From Gammaproteobacteria bacterium (GTDB lineage Bacteria; Pseudomonadota; Gammaproteobacteria; Pseudomonadales; Azotimanducaceae), in NCBI GenBank assembly GCA_009841615.1, contig VXLL01000035.1:232135-296134 (forward strand): 64,000 bases of DNA, read 5' to 3'. The notes below the pieces were generated by a model. The model saw only the letters and a program-made list of their open reading frames with translations, was not told where the DNA came from and made no database searches. The translations under genes were made by a program, and so were the position numbers. This document shows, piece by piece, positions 15,404 to 24,345 of this stretch (position 1 is its first letter; every line of letters starts with the position of its first letter).

Positions 15404-16365
15404 ACCAACAGACCTTCCTCAAGCAAAGGGAGCCAGAGTCCCGCGGCTCGAATTTGAGAATTCGCGCTCACAGCTTGCTTGAAAGTGTACAACACTTGAG
15501 TCGACATGCATTGATCACTCTGTTTGTCTGGTTGTTGATCGGGGTTGCGCTGTCTCTTCCAGTTGGCTTTTGGCTAGTGCAACACAACATTAATCTCCTA
15601 GCTGAACAATTGCATGACGATACCGGATTTACAGTGTATTTTGTTCCAGCCAGTTCCACCGAGACAATCGAAGAGATTCAACAATATGTAACACGAAGTA
15701 CGCTGGTTCAATCCGTAGAACTGACTTCTGCCGAGCAGGCGATGGAAGAATTTCAGTTGGTCACTGGATATGACCAGGAATTGGTAACTCTAGAAGACAA
15801 CCCACTACCTGCGTCGTTGTCCGTGGTCATACATCAGAATACACCAACTATGGAAGTCGAGTCTCTACTAGACTCGCTACGTACATCTACCGTCGTTGAC
15901 AGTATCGATTTTGATACTGAGTGGATTCGAAACTTAAATGCGATACATCAAGTTGTTTCGACCCTTATGTGGATTGTGGGTGCATTATTCGGTTTTGGGG
16001 TCGTGTTTGTGACATTCGCCTCAGTACGCCTAGCGATCGAGTCACGGTTCAGGGAACTACGAGTGCTTTCGCTCCTTGGAGCATCAGACCGTTATCTACG
16101 TCGCCCTTTTATTTATTGTGGAATTTTGTACGGATTCGGAGGTGGTGTAGTGGCTACGGCAATAGTTTTTGGGGCACTCTTTGCTATTAAAGAACCCATC
16201 AATCAACTCGTACAGGACTTCGGTGGAACGATAACGATCGTGTCGTTAGATTATCTTTCCGCGAGCGTGGAGATTGTGATCGGGACCTTCTTGGGTTACC
16301 TTGGCGCTCTGTTCGTCTCGATTTGGGAGATTCAGAAGAGACGCACATTTGAGTCGATTCACTAA
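15400..16365 (+). CDS. ftsX: Cell division permease-like protein FtsX
   Basis: The membrane partner of FtsE. It has 321 residues: a cytoplasmic N-terminus, TM1 (about residues 38-60, ITLFVWLLIGVALSLPVGFWLV), a periplasmic loop (about 61-190), then three more membrane segments ending with LGYLGALFVSIWEI. RLAIESRFRELRVLSLLGASDRYLRRPF is the conserved FtsX/MacB-type cytoplasmic loop. It is last in the ftsYEX run. rpoH, which follows in E. coli, is not here. Instead a convergent subtilase gene begins 4 bp away. Confidence 0.94.
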   Translation: MNQQTFLKQREPESRGSNLRIRAHSLLESVQHLSRHALITLFVWLLIGVALSLPVGFWLVQHNINLLAEQLHDDTGFTVYFVPASSTETIEEIQQYVTRSTLVQSVELTSAEQAMEEFQLVTGYDQELVTLEDNPLPASLSVVIHQNTPTMEVESLLDSLRTSTVVDSIDFDTEWIRNLNAIHQVVSTLMWIVGALFGFGVVFVTFASVRLAIESRFRELRVLSLLGASDRYLRRPFIYCGILYGFGGGVVATAIVFGALFAIKEPINQLVQDFGGTITIVSLDYLSASVEIVIGTFLGYLGALFVSIWEIQKRRTFESIH

Positions 16366-16368
16366 ATT

Positions 16369-18891
16369 CTACTGCGGGTGAGTGCCGTAGTAAAACTCTA
16401 AGGACCATTCGGTAATGGTACCAGTGTCATCGGGAGCTGCATCGACTACTCTCAGCGTCCAATCTCCGTTTGGAGACTCTCCATAAAACGCGTTTGACAA
16501 CAGACTCCACGATAGGGTTGTGTTGTGAACCAAAAAATCATTGAATACTTGATTAACGATACTCTCCGTACCGTCAGGTGAAATCAGGGTGATTCCCACA
16601 TCCGGCATAAAGTCGTGTGAGCCTTCGAGTTTGAGAACAACCGCTTCTATATTAGCTTCATCGCTAAAACCGGTCACTGTGATTCTCGACTCCACGCCAT
16701 CACTGTGGTAATCGGGAATCACGACCAAAGATTGGTTTCGATATTCCTGGGACCTGGCGAAAATTCCCAGACCATCGTGCTCGTGAGTTCTTGCTAAAGC
16801 GACCGCATCGTCTAGATTGATAGCACCGAAACCAAACCAGTTATGAAAGTTGTACCCGGCGCTATTTTGAATCCAAGCGTGCTGTAAGACGTGCGGTTTT
16901 CCACCTCCAAAAGCGATACTCACAGGGAGGATGTTTGGGTCAATTTTGCGCGCGGTCTTCGCCAAGATGTACTTAACGTCTCGCCATGTTAAGTTTGGAT
17001 TCACCGAAAGAAGGACGGCGATGGCTCCGGAAGCATTCGGTGCAGCAGCGGAAGTTCCATTAAAAGTACTGATGTAATTGCCCGTCGGATTTAGAGCCTC
17101 TTGAACTGCGAGGCCTCGGTTTGCCAAGATCACGTAGCCGCGATCTTTTCCTTGTTGATCTGTACTGATTGAGGCTGGGAATCGAGCTCCATACTCGCCA
17201 GCAGGTGCTGAAATCCACAGATTACTTCCCGTTGAAGAATATCCTGCGCGAGTGTCACTAGCATTCATAGCTCCTACTACAACAAGAAAGGGCAAATTAT
17301 TCGTGGGATCACCGTTCGACGAACTACAGCCTATTTCACCCCGAATCGTGTGTTCTAAACTCTCACAAGCAAAGAAACTATTTCCTGCCGATTTCACATA
17401 CAGGGCTCCCCGGCCGCCTCGAAGGTCAGAAATTCCCCGTTGGTATAAGTTGTAAGTCCATGATGAACTATTACCTAGGTAAGACAACGTACCATATGAC
17501 ATGTTAAAAATGTCAACATCAGAAGAACGAGGCTTGTCGTCACTAAATCCCAAAGCCTCTTCTGTATCAGAGGTAGTGCCTAAGTAGTTGAACCCTCTCA
17601 GTCGGCTACGAGGAGCGACGCCACGTCCTCCGATCCCATTGTTAGCCACAGCACCTATGATTCCGGCAACTGAAGTTCCGTGGTCTCCTAAATTGTCGGG
17701 GTTAAAAGGATCGAGTTCGGTAGCTCCGTACCATTGTTTGTTATAGGTTCCGCGAGCCGCAAAATTGTATGAACCATTTAAATCCACGTTTGGAGCTAGA
17801 TCGGGATGACATATCTCGAGACCAGTGTCGACCACTGCCACTGTGATGTTTTCGCCGTAGGGACCTTCATCTAACACACTTTCCATGCTCAGATCCGCGC
17901 CGGGTACCCCTCCGTTTTGCGCAAAAGCGTTTTGGCCAGTATTGTTAAGATTCCAATGATGTTCGAGGAATGTGTCCGGTTCCTCGGTGGTCGTCTCTGG
18001 TTCGGTAATCGTACATCGTGAAACTACCTCTAACTCATTGTCGAGAGAAAAACCAAAGTAGCTCGTACCATATCGAGATGCTGCACTGATTTCCTCAGGA
18101 GTAACCTCTAACGAGGCAAATCCATAGTAGGACGTATTGGGTTCAAACGTAGAACTCGTCAATGGAATCAATATTGAAGTACTGTAACTACTTCTCGGAG
18201 GTAACGCTGGTACTTCAATCGTATTACTGTAAACAGTGCTATTTGCGTCCCACAGTGCTTTACGCAGAACGACTCTTGCTTGTGTACTTGATGCTGATGC
18301 ACGGCCGATGTTATACGCCGTCAGGCGATATCGAATACCAGATGAAAATATCGTTGCACGAGAAAAAATTATGATGTTTGCACTCACACTCAGCTTGTAG
18401 TTTGATGGTGTCAGTCCATTTTCGAGAAATATTTGTACTTCATTCGCGTCGAAAGCCGCAGTACCGTTACCTCGAATGTCTCCAATGCGGATAGTTATGG
18501 ACTCATTTGGATCATTCTCCCAGTCTCGATAGGGTGTTAAAGTAAGTTCAACTGAAGTCGTTCCCGCGGGGAAACTAACGCTTGTAGCAGATAGTTCATA
18601 GTCCACAAAGGGAGTTGCTGTACCTGTTACGTCTAGTGCTACTGAGATATTCGTAGAAGACGATTTTGAGAGGGAGACCGTGACTATGACAGCATCTTGT
18701 GAGTCTTCAAAGATTGAGTCGGTCGGTGTAGAGATTGAGATGTCTACTGGTGGTGCGCTAGTTGACGAACCACCTCCACAACCTACTAAGGTGAGTACGA
18801 GAAACAGAAGTGCTACGCTGAATGTCCGATACACTACAAACTCACTTGAAAAGATGTGAGAATCATCACTTTTAATTGCCCGCATACTCAA
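16369..18891 (-). CDS. Subtilisin-like serine protease lipoprotein with Calx-beta and P domains
   Basis: An 840-residue predicted secreted protease. An N-terminal hydrophobic segment with lipobox LTLVGCGGG suggests a lipoprotein; a GTG about 19 codons in would give a tighter signal peptide. Residues about 50-140 resemble a Calx-beta domain (ISISTPTDSIFEDSQDAVIVTVSLS). Residues about 150-280 look like a CARDB-type Ig domain. The S8 domain has catalytic Asp in VAVVDTGLEICHPD (about 354), His in GDHGTSVAGIIGA (about 403), oxyanion Asn in KSAGNS and Ser in FNGTSAAAPNASG (about 613). A C-terminal proprotein-convertase P domain (SRITVTGF…NGDWTLRVVDAAPDDTG) makes it kexin-like. Substrate and surface location are unknown. 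Confidence 0.9.
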   Translation of the reverse strand: MSMRAIKSDDSHIFSSEFVVYRTFSVALLFLVLTLVGCGGGSSTSAPPVDISISTPTDSIFEDSQDAVIVTVSLSKSSSTNISVALDVTGTATPFVDYELSATSVSFPAGTTSVELTLTPYRDWENDPNESITIRIGDIRGNGTAAFDANEVQIFLENGLTPSNYKLSVSANIIIFSRATIFSSGIRYRLTAYNIGRASASSTQARVVLRKALWDANSTVYSNTIEVPALPPRSSYSTSILIPLTSSTFEPNTSYYGFASLEVTPEEISAASRYGTSYFGFSLDNELEVVSRCTITEPETTTEEPDTFLEHHWNLNNTGQNAFAQNGGVPGADLSMESVLDEGPYGENITVAVVDTGLEICHPDLAPNVDLNGSYNFAARGTYNKQWYGATELDPFNPDNLGDHGTSVAGIIGAVANNGIGGRGVAPRSRLRGFNYLGTTSDTEEALGFSDDKPRSSDVDIFNMSYGTLSYLGNSSSWTYNLYQRGISDLRGGRGALYVKSAGNSFFACESLEHTIRGEIGCSSSNGDPTNNLPFLVVVGAMNASDTRAGYSSTGSNLWISAPAGEYGARFPASISTDQQGKDRGYVILANRGLAVQEALNPTGNYISTFNGTSAAAPNASGAIAVLLSVNPNLTWRDVKYILAKTARKIDPNILPVSIAFGGGKPHVLQHAWIQNSAGYNFHNWFGFGAINLDDAVALARTHEHDGLGIFARSQEYRNQSLVVIPDYHSDGVESRITVTGFSDEANIEAVVLKLEGSHDFMPDVGITLISPDGTESIVNQVFNDFLVHNTTLSWSLLSNAFYGESPNGDWTLRVVDAAPDDTGTITEWSLEFYYGTHPQ

Positions 18892-19005
18892 CGATTATAT
18901 CGAGCAAATATTCAAACAAAGACGGCTATGACCAATGTTTTAAAGCACCTCAATGCTTCATAGTAGTCGGTTTGGAAAATTTTTTCGATCACAATATTTA
19001 GTAAC

Positions 19006-19036
19006 AAAAAAAGCCCGATAATCGGGCTTTTTATTT
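19006..19036 (-). terminator. Rho-independent terminator after the TonB receptor gene
   Basis: An 8-bp GC-rich stem (AAGCCCGA at 19011-19018 with TCGGGCTT at 19022-19029, loop TAA) is flanked on the plus strand by a run of A on the left and TTTTTATTT on the right. Read on the minus strand it gives a hairpin followed by a U-run, 26 bp after the receptor stop codon. The symmetry would also stop plus-strand transcription. Confidence 0.9.
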
Positions 19037-19054
19037 ATGATTGTCTGGTGCAAT

Positions 19055-21646
19055 TTACCAGTTCATATTCGCTCGAAAATATGCAACTCCACCGTTGAAT
19101 CCGAACGGACTGGTCATGGGGTATTTTGAACCTGCTACTTCAGCCCAAGGATTCCCAGTAGGAAAGATATTTGTCGTGTTTTCGAGTCCAAACGTGAACG
19201 TTGTGTTTTCGTCGAACATATAGTTGACTTCTAAATCAAGGAGGACGTCTTCGGCAACATGAAACGGGTAAGCGTCCGAGAACAAATGTGGTTCCCAGAT
19301 CTTGTGGTAATATCGAAGTCTTCCTTGGACGGTCCATTTCGCGTTTACCGAGTGAAATCCTGAAAGTGTTAACCGAAGCTTTGGCAGTCCCTTTCGTAGT
19401 TCAAGAATGCGTTGTTCGTTAATTACCGCGGGATCATAATTCTCAACAGTAGTCTTGATAAAACTAGTTACGAGAGTGAAATCTATCTTGCGACGGGCTA
19501 TCACCATAGACCTCTCCGCAGTAACTTCTACACCTTCGGTTCTAGTGTCAAAGTTGTTCGTGAAAAATCTAACTGCCCGAAGATTTCGATCAACGATTTC
19601 ACCGCGTGCTTCGAGCTCATCAAAAATCGCCGGCGACAATTCAATGGCTGAAGTACGGGCTAAACGGTCTAGGACATCGATCCTGAAGAAATCGATTGTA
19701 ATGTCGGCCTGCAACGCTTTTAGAACCATACCGAAAGTAGTGTTATGCGACTTAACTGGTTGTAAGCGTTCTCCCCCAACAGCTAAAGCGATGGCATCAG
19801 TGGCAGGTACAGTAACTTCATCTGTGAGACACGGAGTTCCTGGAACCGGACAGATATCACTAACTAGGAAGTTAGTGGTAACTACACGGAAGTTCGCTTG
19901 CCCAACGGTAGGGGCAATGAAACCAGTACTGAACCCAGAACGAATCGCGAAGTTGTCGGTGTAATTGATAAGTGTGCTGACTTTAAAGTCGAGCGTGTCT
20001 CCAAAGCCTTCAAATTCTTCATATCGCATCGCAAACGTACCAAGTACGTTGGAGGTGAACATTTGTTCGGCATCTACCCACAAGGCTACGCTCATTCGAG
20101 ATTCATCTACTTCAGCAGAGGGTGGATAGCCAGGAAAACCATTGGAACCGACACCGAATCCTTGGCTGACGAAATCCGGGTTGACGAACCAGGAGTCTTC
20201 TTCGCCTTGTTCGGTCACAAAACCTTCACTTCGAACTACTAGGCCAGTCGCAAAGTGTATGTCGTCATATCCCGATGCAACGTTGATTTGTCTACGCATT
20301 GACAAGTCGAAGGTCCAATCTGTCTCACCAGTTTCTCCCACGTCATAGGAAGTTGGGATATTGTTCTGTCGATCGACAAGCTGAGGATTGATGGTGTTGT
20401 GCATGTAATAGGCGACAACGTTGGTACCCCAAACGAAGCTCATATCAAAATCCCAGGCCTTGAAGATCATTCCTTCAACACCTACTGCTAAACTGTAGTC
20501 AGAAACTTCACCACCGAACTGTGGAGTAAAGCCCCCTGGAAACCGAGACAAGAAAGAGTAGCAATTTGGATCAGCCTCAACTTGTGCGAGTAAGTCTGCA
20601 TCTGGTACTAGCTGATCAACGATCGGAACAACCGGACAATCACTACTATCGTCACCTAAGTCCGCGATGAGCGAGGTCTCGCCATTGTCAATTGTGAACA
20701 CACCAGAGCGAGTCGTGGGGCTTCTAAAGAAAAATCCTCCTTCAACATCTCGTCGAGAGACACTTCCCCAACCGTAGAACGTTAAACCGTTCTCCATCGG
20801 CATGTCAAAATTTGCTACACCGCGGAAATCGTAATGAATCTCGGGTGCGCCCCAGATTTGAGCATAGGGTACGCGAACATGTGTATTCCCAGCAGCGATT
20901 AAATTCTCTGCTTCCTTTACTTGAACACTTCTAATCGTAGCTTCAGTTGCACTGTAGTCGGCACTGACGGTGAGCGAACCACCTTCACCTATGGGCAAGC
21001 CATAGATCCCTGCTAGAGAGAATGTAGTACCATCCCCTTCATAGGTTTGAGATCCCTTAACTTGAAAAGCGCGTACATTGTCACTTCTTCGAAGTACAAA
21101 GTTCATGACGCCGGCTACCGCGTCAGAACCGTATTGAGCTGATGCGCCATCGCGCAACACTTCAACTCGCTCGAGTGCAATGTTGGAGATTGCATTAATG
21201 TCAACACCGTGTGCTCCTTCGTTCTTCCCACCACCAAGTAATGAAATTACGGATCCACGGTGCCGTCGCTTACCGTTAACGAGTATTAACGTCGAGTCAG
21301 AAGACAGCCCACGAAGATGGGGGGGGCGAATAATGGTTGCCGCATCGGCAATTGGAAACTGTTCAATATTGAACGACGGTACTTGACTCGCGATTTGAGC
21401 CATCAGGTCAGCACCACCGTTATTTACGTCTAAGCTCGCGCCGTCGATAACATCAATCGGGACGGGAGAATCCGAAATAGATCGATTTGGGTTTCGAATT
21501 CCAATGACATTGATTAGTTCCATCTCCTCGTCGTTCTCTGCGGTCGGCGTGTCATCATCGGCATCTTGTGCCGTGGTCGTGACTCCCACCCAGAGTAATG
21601 TGCCAGCGAGTAGCATCCAAATTTTTACAATTTTTGATTTGATCAT
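19055..21646 (-). CDS. TonB-dependent outer-membrane receptor
   Basis: An 863-residue transporter driven by TonB. A signal peptide (about residues 1-27, ending VTTTAQ) precedes an acidic stretch and a TonB-box-like region (MELINVIGIRN). The plug domain has HLRGLSSDSTLILVNGKRRH, IALERVEVLRDGASAQYGSDAVAGVMNF and VLRRS. The remaining ~680 residues form a beta barrel with aromatic-rich strands, ending GVAYFRANMNW. The substrate cannot be read from the sequence; ligands of this subgroup range from siderophores to oligosaccharides. It is monocistronic, followed by a clear terminator, and its leader carries two hairpins. Confidence 0.9.
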   Translation of the reverse strand: MIKSKIVKIWMLLAGTLLWVGVTTTAQDADDDTPTAENDEEMELINVIGIRNPNRSISDSPVPIDVIDGASLDVNNGGADLMAQIASQVPSFNIEQFPIADAATIIRPPHLRGLSSDSTLILVNGKRRHRGSVISLLGGGKNEGAHGVDINAISNIALERVEVLRDGASAQYGSDAVAGVMNFVLRRSDNVRAFQVKGSQTYEGDGTTFSLAGIYGLPIGEGGSLTVSADYSATEATIRSVQVKEAENLIAAGNTHVRVPYAQIWGAPEIHYDFRGVANFDMPMENGLTFYGWGSVSRRDVEGGFFFRSPTTRSGVFTIDNGETSLIADLGDDSSDCPVVPIVDQLVPDADLLAQVEADPNCYSFLSRFPGGFTPQFGGEVSDYSLAVGVEGMIFKAWDFDMSFVWGTNVVAYYMHNTINPQLVDRQNNIPTSYDVGETGETDWTFDLSMRRQINVASGYDDIHFATGLVVRSEGFVTEQGEEDSWFVNPDFVSQGFGVGSNGFPGYPPSAEVDESRMSVALWVDAEQMFTSNVLGTFAMRYEEFEGFGDTLDFKVSTLINYTDNFAIRSGFSTGFIAPTVGQANFRVVTTNFLVSDICPVPGTPCLTDEVTVPATDAIALAVGGERLQPVKSHNTTFGMVLKALQADITIDFFRIDVLDRLARTSAIELSPAIFDELEARGEIVDRNLRAVRFFTNNFDTRTEGVEVTAERSMVIARRKIDFTLVTSFIKTTVENYDPAVINEQRILELRKGLPKLRLTLSGFHSVNAKWTVQGRLRYYHKIWEPHLFSDAYPFHVAEDVLLDLEVNYMFDENTTFTFGLENTTNIFPTGNPWAEVAGSKYPMTSPFGFNGGVAYFRANMNW

Positions 21647-21658
21647 GATTCTCCTATC

Positions 21659-21698
21659 GTGTTATCCTATAACACATCCATGCCCGGAGGATGGGCAT
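21659..21698 (-). promoter_or_regulatory. Paired hairpins in the TonB receptor leader
   Basis: Just upstream of the receptor start (ATG at 21646) lies a perfect 7-bp hairpin, GTGTTAT-CCT-ATAACAC (21659-21675). A second stem follows, ATGCCC (21680-21685) with GGGCAT (21693-21698). CATCC (21675-21679) can alternatively pair with GGATG (21689-21693), which competes with the second stem. The first hairpin abuts the AGGAGA ribosome-binding site. It could be an operator or a translational control structure; the sequence does not decide. Confidence 0.45.
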
Positions 21699-21860
21699 AC
21701 ACACTGAGCCAACACGAGTTAGCAACAAGTTTTGAACGAAATAATTTTATACATTTAATTCTGTACTGTGAATGCAAAGAGACTCATAGCGTGTAGGCTA
21801 ATAATTTAGTTTTCGAATCGGTCTTTGAATTAGTTCCCATAATCATTCGGTGAAAGTCCA

Positions 21861-22364
21861 TTGAAGCGTATTTCAAACCACGCAAGTACATATCCAACCG
21901 TATCAATCGTTGCACTGATCGCGTTGTTGACGGTTTGGTCCAGCATTGAAGGACAGATTCGTTCGCCTCTCTATTTAAACGAACTTGAAACACTAGTCGT
22001 GCAAACAACAGAGGGATTGTCCGCGCAGTTTAGAGTTGTCACTGTCACGACCGATGCCGATCAAGCTCAAGGCTTAATGCACATACGCCATTTACCCATA
22101 GACCGAGGTATGCTCTTCTCGTATTCAAGAAGCCAAATACTGAGTATGTGGATGAAAAACACCCATGTGCCTTTAGACATGTGGTTCGTGGATCAACGGG
22201 GACAAATCCAAAAAGTCGTACCTCATACCGTACCGCATTCATTAGATTCGATCAAGTCAGATACCCCTGTCCGAGTGGTTATTGAAGTTAACGCTGGTCT
22301 GAGTGCTCTCCTTGGAGTTACTAAGGGTGCGGTCATAAATCATAGAGTCTTCCAGCAACGTTAG
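21861..22364 (+). CDS. DUF192 family exported protein
   Basis: A 167-residue protein of the DUF192 family, whose function is not established. The start appears to be TTG 21861. A hydrophobic segment (about residues 12-31) suggests a signal anchor. The domain signature is seen in QAQGLMHIRHLPIDRGMLFSY, MWMKNTHVPLDMWFVDQRGQI and VIEVNAGLSALLGVTKGAVI. It is divergent from the TonB receptor and 55 bp upstream of an LpxL-like gene in the same direction. Confidence 0.85.
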   Translation: MKRISNHASTYPTVSIVALIALLTVWSSIEGQIRSPLYLNELETLVVQTTEGLSAQFRVVTVTTDADQAQGLMHIRHLPIDRGMLFSYSRSQILSMWMKNTHVPLDMWFVDQRGQIQKVVPHTVPHSLDSIKSDTPVRVVIEVNAGLSALLGVTKGAVINHRVFQQR

Positions 22365-22419
22365 TGAGTTCTGATACACCTCATTCAGGGACCACCGGTT
22401 TCAATTGGATTGTTGTCCG

Positions 22420-23349
22420 ATGAAACATTTGTGGTTACCCTGGCATTGGCCGATATGGGCATTGTTCGGTGCTGGTTGGTGTGTAGCACGACTACCCTTG
22501 GGACTTCAATACAGAGTAGGTAGGTTGATTGCGCGTGTGTTCTTTTCGTTAGTACCCAGACGGAAGGCAATCATTCGAGTAAATTTACAGTTAGCATTCC
22601 CCGAACTTTCGCCGTCGCAACGCGATGAACTGACACGAAGCACGATCGATGAATTCTCACGAAGTATGGTCGAAACACTGTTTGTCTGGTTTCGTGGCGT
22701 GCGCACGCTTTTGGAAAGAGTGAATGTTTCGGGACTTGAACATCTGAGTAATCACGAACACTCGCAAGGAACGATTTTGTTAGGTGCGCATTTTGCTTCC
22801 CTAGATCTTTGTGGAACCGCAGTAAGCCAGATTTCACCTTTCCAAATCACCTATCGGGACATAAAAAATCCAGTGGCAAATCAGTTCGCGGTCAATTGCA
22901 GACGACGAGCATACGAAAAGCTATATCTTGCAACTGAATTAAAGACAGTCGTGAATGAATTGCGCGACGGTAAAACTGTTTGGATCGCAACAGATCAGGA
23001 CATGGGGACTCGAAAGGCTACTTGTTTCGCACCCTTTTTTGGAGTTAAAGTATCAACAATCACTACCCCTTTTCGACTAGCACGTTTAACAGGTGCTCGG
23101 GTCGTGTTGATGACCCACACACGGAATAACGAAGAACGAACTTGGGACGTTGAGTTACTTCCCATTGAGTTGTCGAAGCTTGCGGCACCAGAGTGTTATG
23201 TTGCTGACGCAACCAACGTCAATCGAGTGATTGAACAGGTCATTCGAAGTCAACCGGCGCAATATTTTTGGGTACATCGTCGATTCAAAACGATGGCAAA
23301 CGGGCAGCGACGCGATTACCGTTTTAAGGAGTTCAAATCACGCGACTAG
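22420..23349 (+). CDS. Lipid A acyltransferase, LpxL/HtrB-like
   Basis: An acyl-ACP-dependent lysophospholipid/lipid A acyltransferase at the inner membrane. From ATG 22420 it has 309 residues. The N-terminal hydrophobic stretch HLWLPWHWPIWALFGAGWCVARLPLG is typical. The HX4D catalytic motif is GAHFASLDLCG (about residue 128). DQDMGTRKATCFAPFFGV and TPFRLARLTGARVV are the conserved substrate-binding blocks. Near the end, FWVHRRFKT matches the HRRFK motif of the family. Chain-length preference is unknown. It overlaps the convergent ilvE gene by 12 bp. Confidence 0.9.
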   Translation: MKHLWLPWHWPIWALFGAGWCVARLPLGLQYRVGRLIARVFFSLVPRRKAIIRVNLQLAFPELSPSQRDELTRSTIDEFSRSMVETLFVWFRGVRTLLERVNVSGLEHLSNHEHSQGTILLGAHFASLDLCGTAVSQISPFQITYRDIKNPVANQFAVNCRRRAYEKLYLATELKTVVNELRDGKTVWIATDQDMGTRKATCFAPFFGVKVSTITTPFRLARLTGARVVLMTHTRNNEERTWDVELLPIELSKLAAPECYVADATNVNRVIEQVIRSQPAQYFWVHRRFKTMANGQRRDYRFKEFKSRD

Positions 23350-24276
23350 GGTGAGCCACTCAGGATGGTTTGTGCTCTTGCCTTGGACTTGGTCAAAGTA
23401 CATTGCTTGTAGCTGTTCTGTTATGGGGCCGCGGGTACCATCGCCTATGGTTCGATTGTCCAAATCACAAACGGGGACGACTTCAGCAGCGGTACCAGTC
23501 ATAAAGCACTCATCCGCAATGTAAAACTCATCTCGAGTGATTCTGCGTTCAATAACTTCATACCCCAGTTCATTAGCAAATGTCAGTATGGTATCGCGTG
23601 TGATGCCTGAGAGACATGAGGTGAGCTCGGGCGTTTGAATGACGCCATTTTTTACTAAGAAAACGTTTTCGCCTGTACCTTCCGCGACATACCCTTCATT
23701 GTCCAACAACAAAGCCTCGTCATAACCACCATCAAGTGCTTCGGATAGTGCCAACACAGAATTGATGTAATGGCCGACAGCTTTAGCTTTACACATGCTG
23801 ATATTGACGTGGTGGCGCGTGTAGGAAGACGTTTGGACTCGAATGCCATTAGCAAGAGCGGCAGGGTCCATGTAACTGGGCCATGACCAGGCTGCAACAC
23901 AGACATTCACCGACAAACCTTTGGCGCGTAGTCCCATAGCTTCTGAGCCTAAGAACGCTATGGGTCGAATGTATGCGGATTCCAACTGATTGCGTCGCAC
24001 CGTATCCACTTGTGCTTCAATGAGAGTATCGTATGAGACAGGGATGTTCATTCGTAAGATTTTTGCCGAGTCAAAGAGTCTTCGAGTGTGATCGTGAAGT
24101 CTGAATATTTGAGGACCTTGCGAACTAGCATACGCGCGGACACCTTCAAAACAACCGACTCCATAATGCAAAGTATGTGTTAAGACATGTACGTTGGCAT
24201 CCCGCCAATCTACAAAGTCCCCATTCATCCAAATAGTGCCATCGCGGTCTGCAAAACTAGCGGGCGTCTCTACCAT
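23338..24276 (-). CDS. ilvE: Branched-chain amino acid aminotransferase
   Basis: A PLP enzyme making Ile, Leu and Val from their keto acids. It has 312 residues, as in E. coli. The start region DGTIWMNGDFVDWRDANVHVLTHTLHYGVGCFEGVRAY is characteristic of class IV aminotransferases. The PLP lysine lies in MCKAKAVGHYINSV (about residue 163). Also present are EALLLDNEGYVAEGTGENVF and the C-terminal FMTGTAAEVVPV. Start ATG 24276 lies 69 bp from the divergent argE start. Confidence 0.94.
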   Translation of the reverse strand: MVETPASFADRDGTIWMNGDFVDWRDANVHVLTHTLHYGVGCFEGVRAYASSQGPQIFRLHDHTRRLFDSAKILRMNIPVSYDTLIEAQVDTVRRNQLESAYIRPIAFLGSEAMGLRAKGLSVNVCVAAWSWPSYMDPAALANGIRVQTSSYTRHHVNISMCKAKAVGHYINSVLALSEALDGGYDEALLLDNEGYVAEGTGENVFLVKNGVIQTPELTSCLSGITRDTILTFANELGYEVIERRITRDEFYIADECFMTGTAAEVVPVCDLDNRTIGDGTRGPITEQLQAMYFDQVQGKSTNHPEWLTLVA

Positions 24277-24345
24277 ACGTACTCATCCTCTGTAAACTTT
24301 CTACATCTATCACTTAAAGAGCGACTAAGCTTCCGCATCACCGTT

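Noticed and set aside
19455..19964. Plus-strand frame of 169 codons inside the TonB receptor gene
   Set aside because: Antisense to a conserved barrel region, low-complexity basic product, no ribosome-binding site.
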